From the NCBI RefSeq assembly GCF_039541915.1, contig NZ_BAABHD010000021.1, positions 1 to 64,000 of the forward strand: a stretch of DNA of 64,000 bases, given 5' to 3'. Of this stretch, positions 15,501-24,686 are shown piece after piece. The stretch is from Nibrella saemangeumensis. Lineage in GTDB: Bacteria; Bacteroidota; Bacteroidia; Cytophagales; Spirosomataceae. Made by a program: the position numbers and the translations under genes. How positions within the stretch are numbered: position 1 is the stretch's first letter; each line of letters starts with the position of its first letter. The notes beneath the pieces are model-generated. The model was not told the origin of the DNA, ran no database searches, and saw only the letters and a list, made by a program, of their open reading frames with translations.

Positions 15501-17210
15501 CTAATTTACTTTGATAAACCGCCCGTCGGTAAATTTAACGATGGGAACAGTTTCATTTTCGTTTGAATTCCGGTAATCGAAACCGGAAAGCAGGTAATCA
15601 TCACCCTCGGCCCGCAAAGTTGACCGACGCTGGACCTGAGGGCCATTTTTGGCCAATTGCCGGCCAAAAAACAGCATCATATCGTATCCCTGAAACGTAA
15701 ATACCGAAGGAATGATGTTTCGCCGGCTCAGGTAATTTTCCTGAAACTGATCAACCTCTTCACGGGTAAAATCAACAAAATCCGGATACAACAGGTACAG
15801 TTCCCGCCGGTTGAAGGTTCCGGACGAACTTTTGTACATATCAAACGCCGACGCAGTAATGACCACCGGAGCCGTAATACGTAACCGGCTGAGAGCCGCC
15901 AGAAAACGCGGGCCGTCTTCGTCACTACTGGTGGATATAAAGACATGATCCGGCTTATTCAGATCCGAAATACGCATGCCGGTAGCCATTGCCTCAGACG
16001 TGCCGCTTAGTTTTTTCCGGTCGATTACCTGAAAACCGGCTTCTTTAAGTTTAGCTTCGTACACGGCCGCCAGCGTAGAGTCCTTCCGGGAGTTGCCATA
16101 ATAGATAGCTGCCTTTCTGGATACGCCCAGCGACCGCACAAACGCCAGCGTCTTGTCAGCTTGTCGCTCCAGCGACGGCTGGGCAAGGAATGCCAGCGGC
16201 TGCTCCTGAATCAGGTCACTACTCGTGGCCAACGGGTTTACCAGCACCATATTATTCTCACTGGCAAAGCTGGTGACCAGCTTATTCGGCTCGGCATACA
16301 GCGGACCAAAAATCAAGTCCGTTTGGGCAAAGCCCGGATTGCTGACGATCTCACGGGCTTTCTCTACATCATTGTCCAGATCGTAAGCAAAGACATTAAC
16401 CGTAACCCCCTCCGCCTGTAGCTTAGCTTTAGCCATTTGAATACCATTGTACAGGTCAATGGCGTATTGATTGTTGCGTGCCCGCCGGTTTGCATCAAAA
16501 TCGTCAATCCGGAACGGGAACAGAACGGCCACGTTGTAATATCCTTTATTCCGGTTGCGTTCGGTACGGGAAGCGGTAACTGCCGTGGTTTGGCCTGAGC
16601 TTGCGGTGCCCGGCGCGCCAAACCGGTTGGTCAGCCGGTCCGAAAGCTCCAGATCCGCTTTGTCAGAGGAAGTACGCTGGATCAGAGAGACCAAAGCAAG
16701 CGCCAGGTTCCGGTTTTCCGGAAACTCCCGCTGTAGTTGCTTCAACTGCCGCAGATCCGATAGTTGCCCGAAGAAATGCCGCTCCAGCTTGTCAACAGCG
16801 CTTCGGAGCGAAGCATCGCTGATTCGGCTCAGGTATGTCAGCGCATCCTCATACTGACCGGCTTCCATGGAAGCACTGGCATAGAGATAGTACGCATCCT
16901 CCATCTTCCGCCAATCCGGAAAGCGGTCTATCAACTGCTTTAGTGTGGTGCGAGCCTGGTTATAGTTACGCTGCCGGAAGGCAGCCACCGCATAGTAATA
17001 ATGCGCGTAGGGGGCCAATCGGTTGCTGCGGTCCATCATGGACTGCAACTCTTTTTTAGCCTGGTCATACTGGCCGGACTGCACCTGTCGGACGGCCGCT
17101 TTATATCGTCGTTCGTTGGCATCGCCGGACGTTTGCCCGTACGAGGTCTGCCAGAGCAGGAAGACTAGTAGTCCGACAGATAGCCGGTGCCGGTCACGGA
17201 GAATTTTCAT
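15501..17210 (-). CDS. Periplasmic TPR plus type-1 ligand-binding protein (LpoA-like architecture)
   Basis: A 569-residue exported protein; the ATG at 17210 gives the signal MKILRDRHRLSVGLLVFLLW. Residues about 30-190 form helical tetratricopeptide-like repeats (YAHYYYAVAAFRQRNYNQAR, YYLYASASMEAGQYEDALTY). From about 225 the chain matches a type-1 periplasmic-binding fold (YYNVAVLFPFRIDDF; IDLYNGIQMAKAKLQAEG; DLIFGPLYAEPNKLV). The order, helical repeats then a type-1 binding fold, resembles LpoA, the outer-membrane activator of penicillin-binding protein 1A, but there is no lipobox. Bacteroidetes homologues are often called ABC transporter substrate-binding proteins; no transporter genes adjoin it. 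Confidence 0.82.
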   Translation of the reverse strand: MKILRDRHRLSVGLLVFLLWQTSYGQTSGDANERRYKAAVRQVQSGQYDQAKKELQSMMDRSNRLAPYAHYYYAVAAFRQRNYNQARTTLKQLIDRFPDWRKMEDAYYLYASASMEAGQYEDALTYLSRISDASLRSAVDKLERHFFGQLSDLRQLKQLQREFPENRNLALALVSLIQRTSSDKADLELSDRLTNRFGAPGTASSGQTTAVTASRTERNRNKGYYNVAVLFPFRIDDFDANRRARNNQYAIDLYNGIQMAKAKLQAEGVTVNVFAYDLDNDVEKAREIVSNPGFAQTDLIFGPLYAEPNKLVTSFASENNMVLVNPLATSSDLIQEQPLAFLAQPSLERQADKTLAFVRSLGVSRKAAIYYGNSRKDSTLAAVYEAKLKEAGFQVIDRKKLSGTSEAMATGMRISDLNKPDHVFISTSSDEDGPRFLAALSRLRITAPVVITASAFDMYKSSSGTFNRRELYLLYPDFVDFTREEVDQFQENYLSRRNIIPSVFTFQGYDMMLFFGRQLAKNGPQVQRRSTLRAEGDDYLLSGFDYRNSNENETVPIVKFTDGRFIKVN

Positions 17211-17241
17211 ATAGCAAATCAACTAACAATACACTTAACAC

Positions 17242-17273
17242 ACAAAGAGCAACGTCCGGACGTTGCTCTTTGT
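17242..17273. repeat. Perfect 32-base palindrome between yidC and the LpoA-like gene
   Basis: ACAAAGAGCAACGTCC joins directly to its exact complement. It can form a 14-bp hairpin with a TCCGGA tip. There is no T-tract just after it in the transcribed direction, so it may be an mRNA processing or stabilising stem, or a weak terminator after yidC. Confidence 0.75.
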
Positions 17274-17364
17274 TGGTATCGTAGAATAAAGTAATCAATT
17301 GAAAAACCTGACAACCAGCTTTATTCGGTTCAGACAAATTGACTGGTAAGCATTGGTTTGCTTC

Positions 17365-19230
17365 TTATTTCTTCTGCTTAGACCGCTGCTCTGCGTTCCG
17401 CTTGGCTTCTTCCGCCTGCTTGCGGGCTTCTTCGGCCGCATTCAGTGACCGTTGCAGAATCGACTGGAACTTCGACTTTTTGCCCTCTCCCTTCTCAAAT
17501 TTCTTCCGGTTCTCTTCCAGCACGGCTTTAATTTTATCTTCGTCGACAAACCGACGGATCAGTTGCTGCTGCGCAATAGTTACCACGTTGGAGACAAAAT
17601 AATAGAAGGTCAGACCAGCCGGAAAGGAGTTCAGCACGAACATAAACATCAGGGGGAAGATGTAGCTCATCGCCTTCATGTTGATCGGACCCGGCTGCGT
17701 CGGTGTCATCTGGTTGTTGTACCAGGCATAAGCGATACTAGATGCAGTCATCAATACGGTAAATAAGCTCAAATGGCTGCCCAGGAACGGAATGGTCACC
17801 GGGAACCGCAGGAAGGCATCGTACGTAGACAGGTCATCGGCCCACAGAAACGGCTTCTGGCGCAGTTCGATCAGGTTGGGAAACAGAAAGAACAGGGCCA
17901 TCAGGATCGGCATGGTCGCCAATACCGGAATACAGCCGCTGAGCGGACTTACGCCTACCTGCTGGTACAGCTTCATCTGCTCCGACTGCATCTTGGCCAT
18001 GTCGTCGCCCACCTTCTCCCGAATCTCATTGATCTCCGGTTGCAGTACCCGCATTTTTGCCATACTTACATACGATTTGTAGGTCAGCGGAGTCAGCACC
18101 AGTTTCACGAATACCACCAGACAGATAATCAGAATACCATAGTTGGAAATAACCTTCTCCAGCAGGTTGAATACCGGTACAAAGAAGTATTTGTTGACCG
18201 GCTTAAGAATCGCGTAACCCAGGTATACGTTCTGGTCAAACTCCGGCGCTACGCCATCCACAATCTGGTAGTCGTTAGGCCCATAAAAAAACCGGTAGTT
18301 CCCCTTGCCCTGCTTTACGTCGGCCATTGGCAACGTCACATCGGCAACGGCGGTTTTAACAAACTGGGTATCGTTCGGGTCTACCAGGGTCTTCAGTGAA
18401 GCATTCTGCAACGGACTATTTTTGGCAATAAAGCCCGCCAGAAAGTACTTATGCTTGATGGTGTACCACTGCAACGGCTCTTGCAGCGTGGTTTCATGAT
18501 TGCCACTGGCGTCCAGCGACAGGTTATCGAAATTCTCGTCGGCCGTCAGGTAATTGATGGTAGCAGATTTCCGGTTCTCACTTAAATCGTTTTCGTACTG
18601 CCGCATCTTGTCCAGCCACACAAACCGGATATTGTCGTTACCTACGTTGGTAAGGCCATTCAGGCGCAGGTCATAATCGATGACGAACCCTTCGGCTGGA
18701 AAGGTATATACCTGCTCTACGGACTGACCCGGTGCTACCTCAACCCGGAAGCTCAGCCGGCGAGCCTGGTTGCCAACCGCGCCGGCCTGAGCATCGGTCT
18801 GGAAATAGAGTTTGTGCAGGTCAACTTTGCCCCGGTTAGTTGGCAGTTCAAGCGTCGTTTGTGTTGTCTGCGGATCAACCAGCAGGAGTGGCTTACCATC
18901 ATAGGCCTTGTAATTTTTCAGCACTACTTCTTTAACCCGGCCACCCAGGGTGCTGAACGTCACGCGCATGTCTTTATTTTCGACTACGATAGCCTGCTCC
19001 TGACCGGTACCGGCCGCAGCAAAATCACCATACATAGCCCGGGCGGCTGCCGAGTCGAGTGTTGGCGTAGCTGCCTGCGCCGGGGCATTGGTGGCGGCAG
19101 CGGTTGTTGGCTTAGTGGTTTGCGTCTGTTGAGCGGGTGCCTTTTCGGGAGCCGGTTTAGGCACCAGCAGTTGGTAGCCTACCAGCATCGCCAGAATCAG
19201 CACAATTCCAATAATCTGATTACGATCCAT
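17365..19230 (-). CDS. yidC: Membrane protein insertase YidC
   Basis: YidC inserts and folds inner-membrane proteins alone or with SecYEG. The 621-residue protein has the N-terminal anchor MDRNQIIGIVLILAMLVGYQ, an Ala/Thr/Pro-rich linker, the large periplasmic domain (about 70-340), then the conserved five-helix insertase core beginning near NYGILIICLVVFVKLVLTPL and including MPILMALFFLFPNLIELRQK and FPAGLTFYYFVSNVVTIAQQ. The C-terminal tail is Lys/Arg-rich, as in many members that touch the ribosome. It lies 141 bases downstream of pyrG with a terminator-like hairpin between. Confidence 0.97.
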   Translation of the reverse strand: MDRNQIIGIVLILAMLVGYQLLVPKPAPEKAPAQQTQTTKPTTAAATNAPAQAATPTLDSAAARAMYGDFAAAGTGQEQAIVVENKDMRVTFSTLGGRVKEVVLKNYKAYDGKPLLLVDPQTTQTTLELPTNRGKVDLHKLYFQTDAQAGAVGNQARRLSFRVEVAPGQSVEQVYTFPAEGFVIDYDLRLNGLTNVGNDNIRFVWLDKMRQYENDLSENRKSATINYLTADENFDNLSLDASGNHETTLQEPLQWYTIKHKYFLAGFIAKNSPLQNASLKTLVDPNDTQFVKTAVADVTLPMADVKQGKGNYRFFYGPNDYQIVDGVAPEFDQNVYLGYAILKPVNKYFFVPVFNLLEKVISNYGILIICLVVFVKLVLTPLTYKSYVSMAKMRVLQPEINEIREKVGDDMAKMQSEQMKLYQQVGVSPLSGCIPVLATMPILMALFFLFPNLIELRQKPFLWADDLSTYDAFLRFPVTIPFLGSHLSLFTVLMTASSIAYAWYNNQMTPTQPGPINMKAMSYIFPLMFMFVLNSFPAGLTFYYFVSNVVTIAQQQLIRRFVDEDKIKAVLEENRKKFEKGEGKKSKFQSILQRSLNAAEEARKQAEEAKRNAEQRSKQKK

Positions 19231-19312
19231 TATAAAACGGTTTCAAGTTTATATTTCCAGGTCCCGAATGGTTCTCTCAACCTGAAACCTGACGTATAAA
19301 CTAATTTCTGAC

Positions 19313-19340
19313 AAAACAGGCCGTCGGAGGACGGCCGTTT
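19313..19340 (-). terminator. Terminator-like hairpin after pyrG
   Basis: GGCCGTC (19319-19325) pairs with GACGGCC (19330-19336), flanked by T-rich sequence on both strands (TTTTTT on plus, TGTTTTG on minus). On the minus strand it lies between the pyrG stop and yidC. Confidence 0.7.
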
Positions 19341-19371
19341 TTTGGGTGCAAAGGTACAATGAATTAGCTGC

Positions 19372-21066
19372 TTAACCAACTATAGTGGGGAGCGGCACAG
19401 AAGCTGTTTCAACGGACGGTTCTGCTTCTGAACGCTTCCGTTGCGCATAATCCAGGGCCGCTTTTACAAAATGAACGAACAGGGGCTGCGGATTCATCAC
19501 CGTACTTTTCAGTTCCGGGTGAAACTGCACACCCACAAACCACGGATGATCACGTAATTCGATGATCTCAACCAGCCCGGTCTCCGGGTTAATTCCCGTT
19601 GCCCGCATACCCGCTTTCTCATATCGATCCAGGAAGGCGTTATTGAATTCATACCGATGCCGGTGTCGCTCACTGATTTGCAGCTTACCATAGATGTGGT
19701 GAACCATAGAATCTTTTTTGAGCTTGCAGGGGTAAGCCCCAAGCCGCATGGTTCCCCCTTTGTTGGTCACCGCCTTCTGGTCCTCCATCATATCGATAAC
19801 CGGATTCGGAGTATCCGGATTCATTTCGGTAGAATGGGCTTCTTCCATCTCTAATACGTTGCGGGCAAACTCAATGACCGCACACTGCATTCCCAGGCAG
19901 ATACCGAAGAAAGGTACCCCGTTTTCGCGGGCGTAACGAATCGCATTAATTTTACCCTCAATACCGCGCTCGCCAAAGCCGGGGGCTACCAGCAGCCCAT
20001 CCAGTTCGCGGAGCCGATGCTCACAGCTCTCATAATCGGCCAGCGTCTCCGACTGAATCCACTCCAGCTTAACCTTGCATTCGTTTTGCGAACCGGCATG
20101 TATAAAAGCTTCGGCAATCGATTTGTACGCATCATGCAATTCTACGTACTTACCCACCAGGCCAATGGTGACGGCATCGGTCGGATTCTTCAGCCGGCCC
20201 AGAAACGTTTTCCAGACATCCAGATCAGCATCCTGATCGTTGTAGAGGTCCAGCATATACAACGCCCGCTGATCCAGCTTCTCCTTCTTCATCAGCAGCG
20301 GCACGTCATAGATCGTCTCGGCATCAATAGCCTCGATTACGGAGTTGACCTGCACGTTACAGAAAAGCGCAATTTTCCGGCGGATATCCGGCGGCAGCGG
20401 GTGTTCGGTCCGACATACGATAATATCCGGCTGTACCCCTGCCTCCAGCAGTTGCCGAACTGAATGCTGGGTAGGCTTGGTTTTTAATTCTCCCGCCGAC
20501 TGCAGGTAAGGTACCAGCGTCAGGTGCACAAACAGGGTGTCGTTTTCACCCAGTTCAAACTTCAATTGACGGATAGCCTCAATAAATGGCAGCGATTCAA
20601 TATCACCGACGCAGCCACCCACCTCGGTAATAATGATGTCATATTCACCAGTCTCGCCCAGCAACCGGATGTTCCGCTTGATTTCGTCGGTAATGTGCGG
20701 GACTACCTGAACGGTCTTCCCCAGAAAATCGCCCCGGCGCTCACGGGTGATCACGTTATAGTAGATACGTCCCGTGGTGATGTTATTCGCCTGCGAGGTT
20801 GGGATATTCAGAAAGCGCTCATAATGGCCGAGGTCCAGGTCCGTTTCGGCCCCATCGTCGGTAACGTAGCACTCGCCGTGTTCGTAAGGATTAAGAGTTC
20901 CGGGGTCAATATTGATGTACGGATCGAATTTCTGGATCGTCACCGATAAACCCCGTGATTGAAGCAATTTGGCCAGCGAAGAGGCAATGATGCCCTTGCC
21001 GAGAGAAGATGTCACACCGCCCGTAACAAAAATGTACTTTGCGGTTTTCTGACCGGATGAAGCCAT
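19372..21066 (-). CDS. pyrG: CTP synthase
   Basis: PyrG makes CTP from UTP, ATP and glutamine. The N-terminal amidoligase domain starts with YIFVTGGVTSSLGKGIIASS (P-loop), followed by QKFDPYINIDPGTLNPYEHG. The class I glutamine amidotransferase domain starts near residue 300, with the nucleophile Cys in FFGICLGMQ and the His-x-Glu pair in GVQFHPELKS. The length of 564 residues includes a short C-terminal extension after the family core. The start sits after a TACCTTTA stretch that resembles a -7 box. Confidence 0.98.
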   Translation of the reverse strand: MASSGQKTAKYIFVTGGVTSSLGKGIIASSLAKLLQSRGLSVTIQKFDPYINIDPGTLNPYEHGECYVTDDGAETDLDLGHYERFLNIPTSQANNITTGRIYYNVITRERRGDFLGKTVQVVPHITDEIKRNIRLLGETGEYDIIITEVGGCVGDIESLPFIEAIRQLKFELGENDTLFVHLTLVPYLQSAGELKTKPTQHSVRQLLEAGVQPDIIVCRTEHPLPPDIRRKIALFCNVQVNSVIEAIDAETIYDVPLLMKKEKLDQRALYMLDLYNDQDADLDVWKTFLGRLKNPTDAVTIGLVGKYVELHDAYKSIAEAFIHAGSQNECKVKLEWIQSETLADYESCEHRLRELDGLLVAPGFGERGIEGKINAIRYARENGVPFFGICLGMQCAVIEFARNVLEMEEAHSTEMNPDTPNPVIDMMEDQKAVTNKGGTMRLGAYPCKLKKDSMVHHIYGKLQISERHRHRYEFNNAFLDRYEKAGMRATGINPETGLVEIIELRDHPWFVGVQFHPELKSTVMNPQPLFVHFVKAALDYAQRKRSEAEPSVETASVPLPTIVG

Positions 21067-21167
21067 GTCTGAAACCTGTTTTGGTCGTTACGGGATATAA
21101 AGGTACGAAGATTTTCGGGGAAACAGGCCAAGAAAAAAGGAAAAAACCAAAGATTTACGGTAAGTGG

Positions 21168-21196
21168 TTGGTAGTCAAAAAAGACGCCGATATTTG
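21168..21196 (+). promoter_or_regulatory. Probable promoter of the nagB-type gene
   Basis: TTG at 21168-21170 and GATATTTG at 21189-21196 are 18 bases apart, matching the Bacteroidetes -33 TTG and -7 TAnnTTTG arrangement with one mismatch. The ATG follows 36 bases later. Confidence 0.5.
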
Positions 21197-21231
21197 CGAC
21201 TAATACTATCAGAGCACTTATCCAAGCCTTT

Positions 21232-21954
21232 ATGCAGGTTCAAACCTTTGCCTCCTACGAAGATCTTTCCCAGCACACCGCCGAACATATTGCTAACCGG
21301 GTTCGGCAAAAACCCACGGCTACTCTTTGCCTGGCGTCCGGCGAAACACCCATCAGCACCTTTCATCATCTGGTGACGCTGGCGCAGACCGGACAGGTTG
21401 ACTTCAGCCAGTGTACATTTATCGGCCTCGACGAATGGGTGGGGTTTGGACCAGAAGATGAAGGCAGTTGCGCCTATTACCTCTTCCGCGACTTGTTTGG
21501 CCCGTTGAACATTAACCCGAATCAGATTCACTACTTCAACGCCAAATCCATCGATCTGCCTGCGGAATGCCTGCGCACCGATGCCGCTATTGCCGAGCGG
21601 GGCGGTCTCGACCTCATTCTGGTCGGTATTGGGATGAACGGCCATATTGCGCTTAATGAACCCGGCACCTCCTTTAATCTGTACGCTCACGTAAGTGAGT
21701 TAGCAGAAGTGACTGTGCAGGTAGGGCAGAAATATTTCACGCAGGCTACGCCCCTGTCTAAAGGCATTACCCTGGGGCTCCGGCACCTGATGGAAGCCCG
21801 CGAAGTGATTCTGATGGCGAGTGGCTCCCGCAAGGCGGCCGTGATCCGCCACGCGCTGCAGGGTCCGGTAACAGAGGATTTACCGGCCAGTATCATCCAA
21901 CAGCACCCCAGCGCCCACGTCTGGCTCGACGCAGAAGCCGGCACTCAGCTTTAG
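21232..21954 (+). CDS. nagB: Glucosamine-6-phosphate deaminase family protein
   Basis: A 240-residue protein, the size of the short Bacillus-type NagB, which converts glucosamine-6-phosphate to fructose-6-phosphate and ammonia. The N-terminal ATLCLASGETPISTFHHL is the phosphate-binding loop, FIGLDEWVGF supplies the catalytic Asp-Glu pair, and LILVGIGMNGHIALNEPGTS holds the Asn-Gly-His-Ile signature. The related 6-phosphogluconolactonases lack the NEPG string, so deaminase is the better call. It is followed by a palindrome and a purine permease gene. No other amino-sugar gene is near. Confidence 0.88.
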   Translation: MQVQTFASYEDLSQHTAEHIANRVRQKPTATLCLASGETPISTFHHLVTLAQTGQVDFSQCTFIGLDEWVGFGPEDEGSCAYYLFRDLFGPLNINPNQIHYFNAKSIDLPAECLRTDAAIAERGGLDLILVGIGMNGHIALNEPGTSFNLYAHVSELAEVTVQVGQKYFTQATPLSKGITLGLRHLMEAREVILMASGSRKAAVIRHALQGPVTEDLPASIIQQHPSAHVWLDAEAGTQL

Positions 21955-21961
21955 CTTAAAT

Positions 21962-22026
21962 ACCACTACATCCCCTAAAGGGGGCTTATTGACTACGATT
22001 AAGTCTCCTTTAGGGGAGGTAGTGGT
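21962..22026. repeat. Long imperfect inverted repeat between nagB and the permease
   Basis: ACCACTACATCCCCTAAAGG (21962-21981) is nearly complementary to the stretch 22007-22026, with one unpaired position; the loop is about 25 bases. The ACTACC-TCCCC-TTTAGGGG style is typical of dispersed palindromes in Bacteroidetes intergenic DNA. No T-tract follows, so a terminator role is uncertain. Confidence 0.75.
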
Positions 22027-22044
22027 TAACTGGTACATTATGTT

Positions 22045-23370
22045 ATGATTCAAAGCATACCCGACAAACCGGCCCCCTCCCGACGCATTGAAGTACTGGC
22101 CGGCATTTCTACCTTTCTGGCGACGATGTATATCATTGTAGTCAACCCGGCTATTCTGAGTCAGTCGGGGCTGCCGTTTAGTGGAGTGCTGACGGCCACA
22201 GTGCTGCTGTCGTTCTTTTCCAGCCTGATGATGGGACTTTACGCCCGTAACCCTATTGTAGTAGCACCGGGCATGGGGCTGAACGCCTTTTTCACCTTTT
22301 CAGCGGTCAAGGGTATGGATATTAGTCCATCGGTAGCCTTGGGGGCCGTGTTCTGGGCCGGCATTCTGTTTCTTCTTTTGTCACTGGCCAACATCCGTAC
22401 AGCCATTGTTCATGCCATTCCCAAGCCGCTACGTTATGCTGTTTCTGCTGGTATAGGTCTGTTTATTACGTTGATCGGATTTGAAAACGCCCGCTTTATT
22501 GTAGCCAATCCCGCTACGCTGGTCAGCCTCGCCAACATCAGCGACCCGATTATCCTGACATTTATTTTCGGGTTGCTGCTAACCGCTGTGCTTATAGTTC
22601 GGCGAGTGACAGGAGCAATTATTGTGGGCATTATGCTCACGACCTTCGCGGCAATACCAATAGGCCGGCTCTGGGGCGATGCGACTGCCGTCAATTCCGG
22701 ACAGAAAACGCTGGTCAATTTTCAGGGACTTTTTGCGGCTCCCGATTTTAGTCTGATCGGCAGCCTGGACCTACTGGGAGCGTTGCAATGGTCGCTCTGG
22801 CCGGTGATTTTCGCCTTCGCCTTTACCGACCTGTTCGACAGCCTGTCTACCTTCGTAGGCGTAGCCGAAGCTGCCAACCTGTACGACGAAACCGGTGAGC
22901 CCCGCAACGTCAAGCAGTCACTGCTGACGGATGCCGTGGCTACCACGCTAGCCGGTGTATTAGGCACCAGCCCCGGTACTGCCTATATTGAATCGGCGGT
23001 GGGAATCGAGCAGGGTGGCCGCACGGGGCTGACCGCCATCGTAGCCGGATCACTGTTTCTGCCGTTTCTGTTTTTATCCCCTTTACTATCCGTTATCCCG
23101 GCTATTGCTACCGCCCCGGCGCTGGTTCTGGTAGGGTCGTTTATGATGCGGCCGGTGACGAAAATCAACTGGGGTAAACTGGATGAAGCCATACCGGCGT
23201 TTCTGGCGCTGGTGCTGATTCCGTTCAGCTACTCCATTACGCAGGGAATTATCTGGGGCTTTTTGTCGTGGACAATTATCAAGGTAGCCGTTGGTAAGTA
23301 CGACGAGGTACCCGTTGGGTTATGGGTTGTTGATATATTTTGCGTGTTATCTTTGGTGGCAGGTCACTGA
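22045..23370 (+). CDS. NCS2-family purine permease (AzgA/PbuG-like)
   Basis: An inner-membrane proton-coupled importer for adenine, hypoxanthine or guanine, 441 residues, with about 12-14 hydrophobic segments. Family blocks include VLAGISTFLATMYIIVVNPA at the N-terminus, NPIVVAPGMGLNAFFTF, FTDLFDSLSTFVGVAEAANL and LGTSPGTAYIESAVGIEQGG, the last two forming the substrate site in this group. It follows a palindrome 18 bases upstream. Purine range cannot be resolved. Confidence 0.93.
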   Translation: MIQSIPDKPAPSRRIEVLAGISTFLATMYIIVVNPAILSQSGLPFSGVLTATVLLSFFSSLMMGLYARNPIVVAPGMGLNAFFTFSAVKGMDISPSVALGAVFWAGILFLLLSLANIRTAIVHAIPKPLRYAVSAGIGLFITLIGFENARFIVANPATLVSLANISDPIILTFIFGLLLTAVLIVRRVTGAIIVGIMLTTFAAIPIGRLWGDATAVNSGQKTLVNFQGLFAAPDFSLIGSLDLLGALQWSLWPVIFAFAFTDLFDSLSTFVGVAEAANLYDETGEPRNVKQSLLTDAVATTLAGVLGTSPGTAYIESAVGIEQGGRTGLTAIVAGSLFLPFLFLSPLLSVIPAIATAPALVLVGSFMMRPVTKINWGKLDEAIPAFLALVLIPFSYSITQGIIWGFLSWTIIKVAVGKYDEVPVGLWVVDIFCVLSLVAGH

Positions 23371-23513
23371 ACCTCTCTTCCAGCTATACTTATGATTCTC
23401 GTTCTACTATTATCCATTCATCCTCACGCCCAGCTTTACAAGCCTAAGCCGGTAACAACACTCAGACTGGTTATGGCCGTTGTCCGCCAAATCCCTTAGC
23501 CCACACGCCCTGC

Positions 23514-24551
23514 CTACGCCAGCACCTTGCCCGCCCGCTCTTCCATCCATTTCCGAATAATCTGACTGAGCGGCTTAAACTCAATGAGGAAGCCGTCGTG
23601 CCCATACAGCGAGTCAATTTCCTGATACACTGCATCCGGAATGTGACGGGCCAGAAACTGCTGCTCAGAAGGAGGAAACAAGATATCCGATTTAATACCT
23701 ACGCACAAGGTACGGGCTTTGATCTGAGACAGGGCATTCAGAATACTGCCTCGATTTCGCCCAACATTGTGAGAATCCATTACTTTAGTCAGTGTCCAAT
23801 AGGTGAAGGCATTAAACCGGCGCACCAGCTTTTCGCCCTGGTACTGCTGGTAGCCAGCCGCTTTGTAGCCGTCTAGCTGCTCGTTGTTGTCCAGCGCCTG
23901 TGTAAAACCGTAGGTATCGTAGTTACGGTACGAAACCAGCGCCATCGCCCGGGCTGCCTTCATACCCGCCTGCCCGGCATCAGGCCGGCGCTCCTGCCAG
24001 GTTGCATCCGCTTCAATCGCCATGCGTTGCGATTCATTAAAAGCAATACCCCAGGGAGAAAAAACCGCGTTGGATGCCAGCAAAACCAGGTTTTCGATTA
24101 AGTCGGGTTGCATGATGCCCCATTCTACCGCCTGCTGACCGCCTACAGACCCGCCAATGCAGGTGTGTATCCGCTCGATGTCAAGTTCCTGACGCAGCAG
24201 GTCCATCGCACCCACCATATCCCGGATGGTAATTACCGGGAAATCGTGAAAATAAGGCGCACCCGTTTCCGGGTTGATGGATAAAGGGCCCGTAGAACCA
24301 TAACAGGAACCCAGAATGTTGGCACAGACAATAAAGTATTGCTCCGGATCATAAAAACGGCCCGGGCCTACCATACCGCTCCACCAGTCGCCGGGGTCTG
24401 CGTTCCCTGTTAGCGCGTGGCAAATCCAGATTACATTCGACCGATCAGCATTGAGCGTTCCGCGGGTGGTATAAGCAAGCCGAAAGCCAGGTAACGAGGC
24501 TCCCGCTTCCAGAGAATACGTATACTTATAATTGAAATACTGTAGTTCCAT
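23514..24551 (-). CDS. metX: Homoserine O-acetyltransferase
   Basis: MetX acylates homoserine (acetyl-CoA as donor) for direct sulfhydrylation to homocysteine. The 345-residue alpha/beta-hydrolase shows the oxyanion/nucleophile block CIGGSVGGQQAVEWG (Ser135), NILGSCYGSTGPLSINP, and the C-terminal YGHDGFLIEF with the catalytic His. The ATG at 24551 begins the conserved sequence; an in-frame start at 24587 adds a non-conserved dozen residues. It lies downstream of metY, with a hairpin between, and may depend on the same SAM-controlled transcript. Acetyl against succinyl specificity is inferred from the partner enzyme. Confidence 0.93.
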   Translation of the reverse strand: MELQYFNYKYTYSLEAGASLPGFRLAYTTRGTLNADRSNVIWICHALTGNADPGDWWSGMVGPGRFYDPEQYFIVCANILGSCYGSTGPLSINPETGAPYFHDFPVITIRDMVGAMDLLRQELDIERIHTCIGGSVGGQQAVEWGIMQPDLIENLVLLASNAVFSPWGIAFNESQRMAIEADATWQERRPDAGQAGMKAARAMALVSYRNYDTYGFTQALDNNEQLDGYKAAGYQQYQGEKLVRRFNAFTYWTLTKVMDSHNVGRNRGSILNALSQIKARTLCVGIKSDILFPPSEQQFLARHIPDAVYQEIDSLYGHDGFLIEFKPLSQIIRKWMEERAGKVLA

Positions 24552-24599
24552 TCCTGTATATCCCGGCATTCCTACCGGATCAGCCAAAGGCTAAAGTGT

Positions 24600-24647
24600 A
24601 AAAAATCCACTTGCTGCTACAACACTTTTAGCGTGTAGCAGCAAGTG
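24600..24647 (-). terminator. Terminator or attenuator hairpin between metY and metX
   Basis: A 13-bp perfect stem (24608-24620 with 24635-24647) is followed on the minus strand by GATTTTTTAC. It should end part of the metY transcription and so lower metX expression, unless read through. Confidence 0.8.
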
Positions 24648-24686
24648 ATTCTGTTCGGCAGGGCAGCGTACTTTTCCTGCTACCGT

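Noticed and set aside
17773..18399. Long plus-strand frame opposite yidC
   Set aside because: Shadow of the yidC coding sequence; His/Gln-rich, no family pattern.
20017..20463. Open frame opposite pyrG
   Set aside because: Shadow of the highly conserved pyrG gene.
23392..23499. 35-codon open frame MILVLLLSIHPHAQ after the permease gene
   Set aside because: Short, no homology signs, no promoter box; probably chance.
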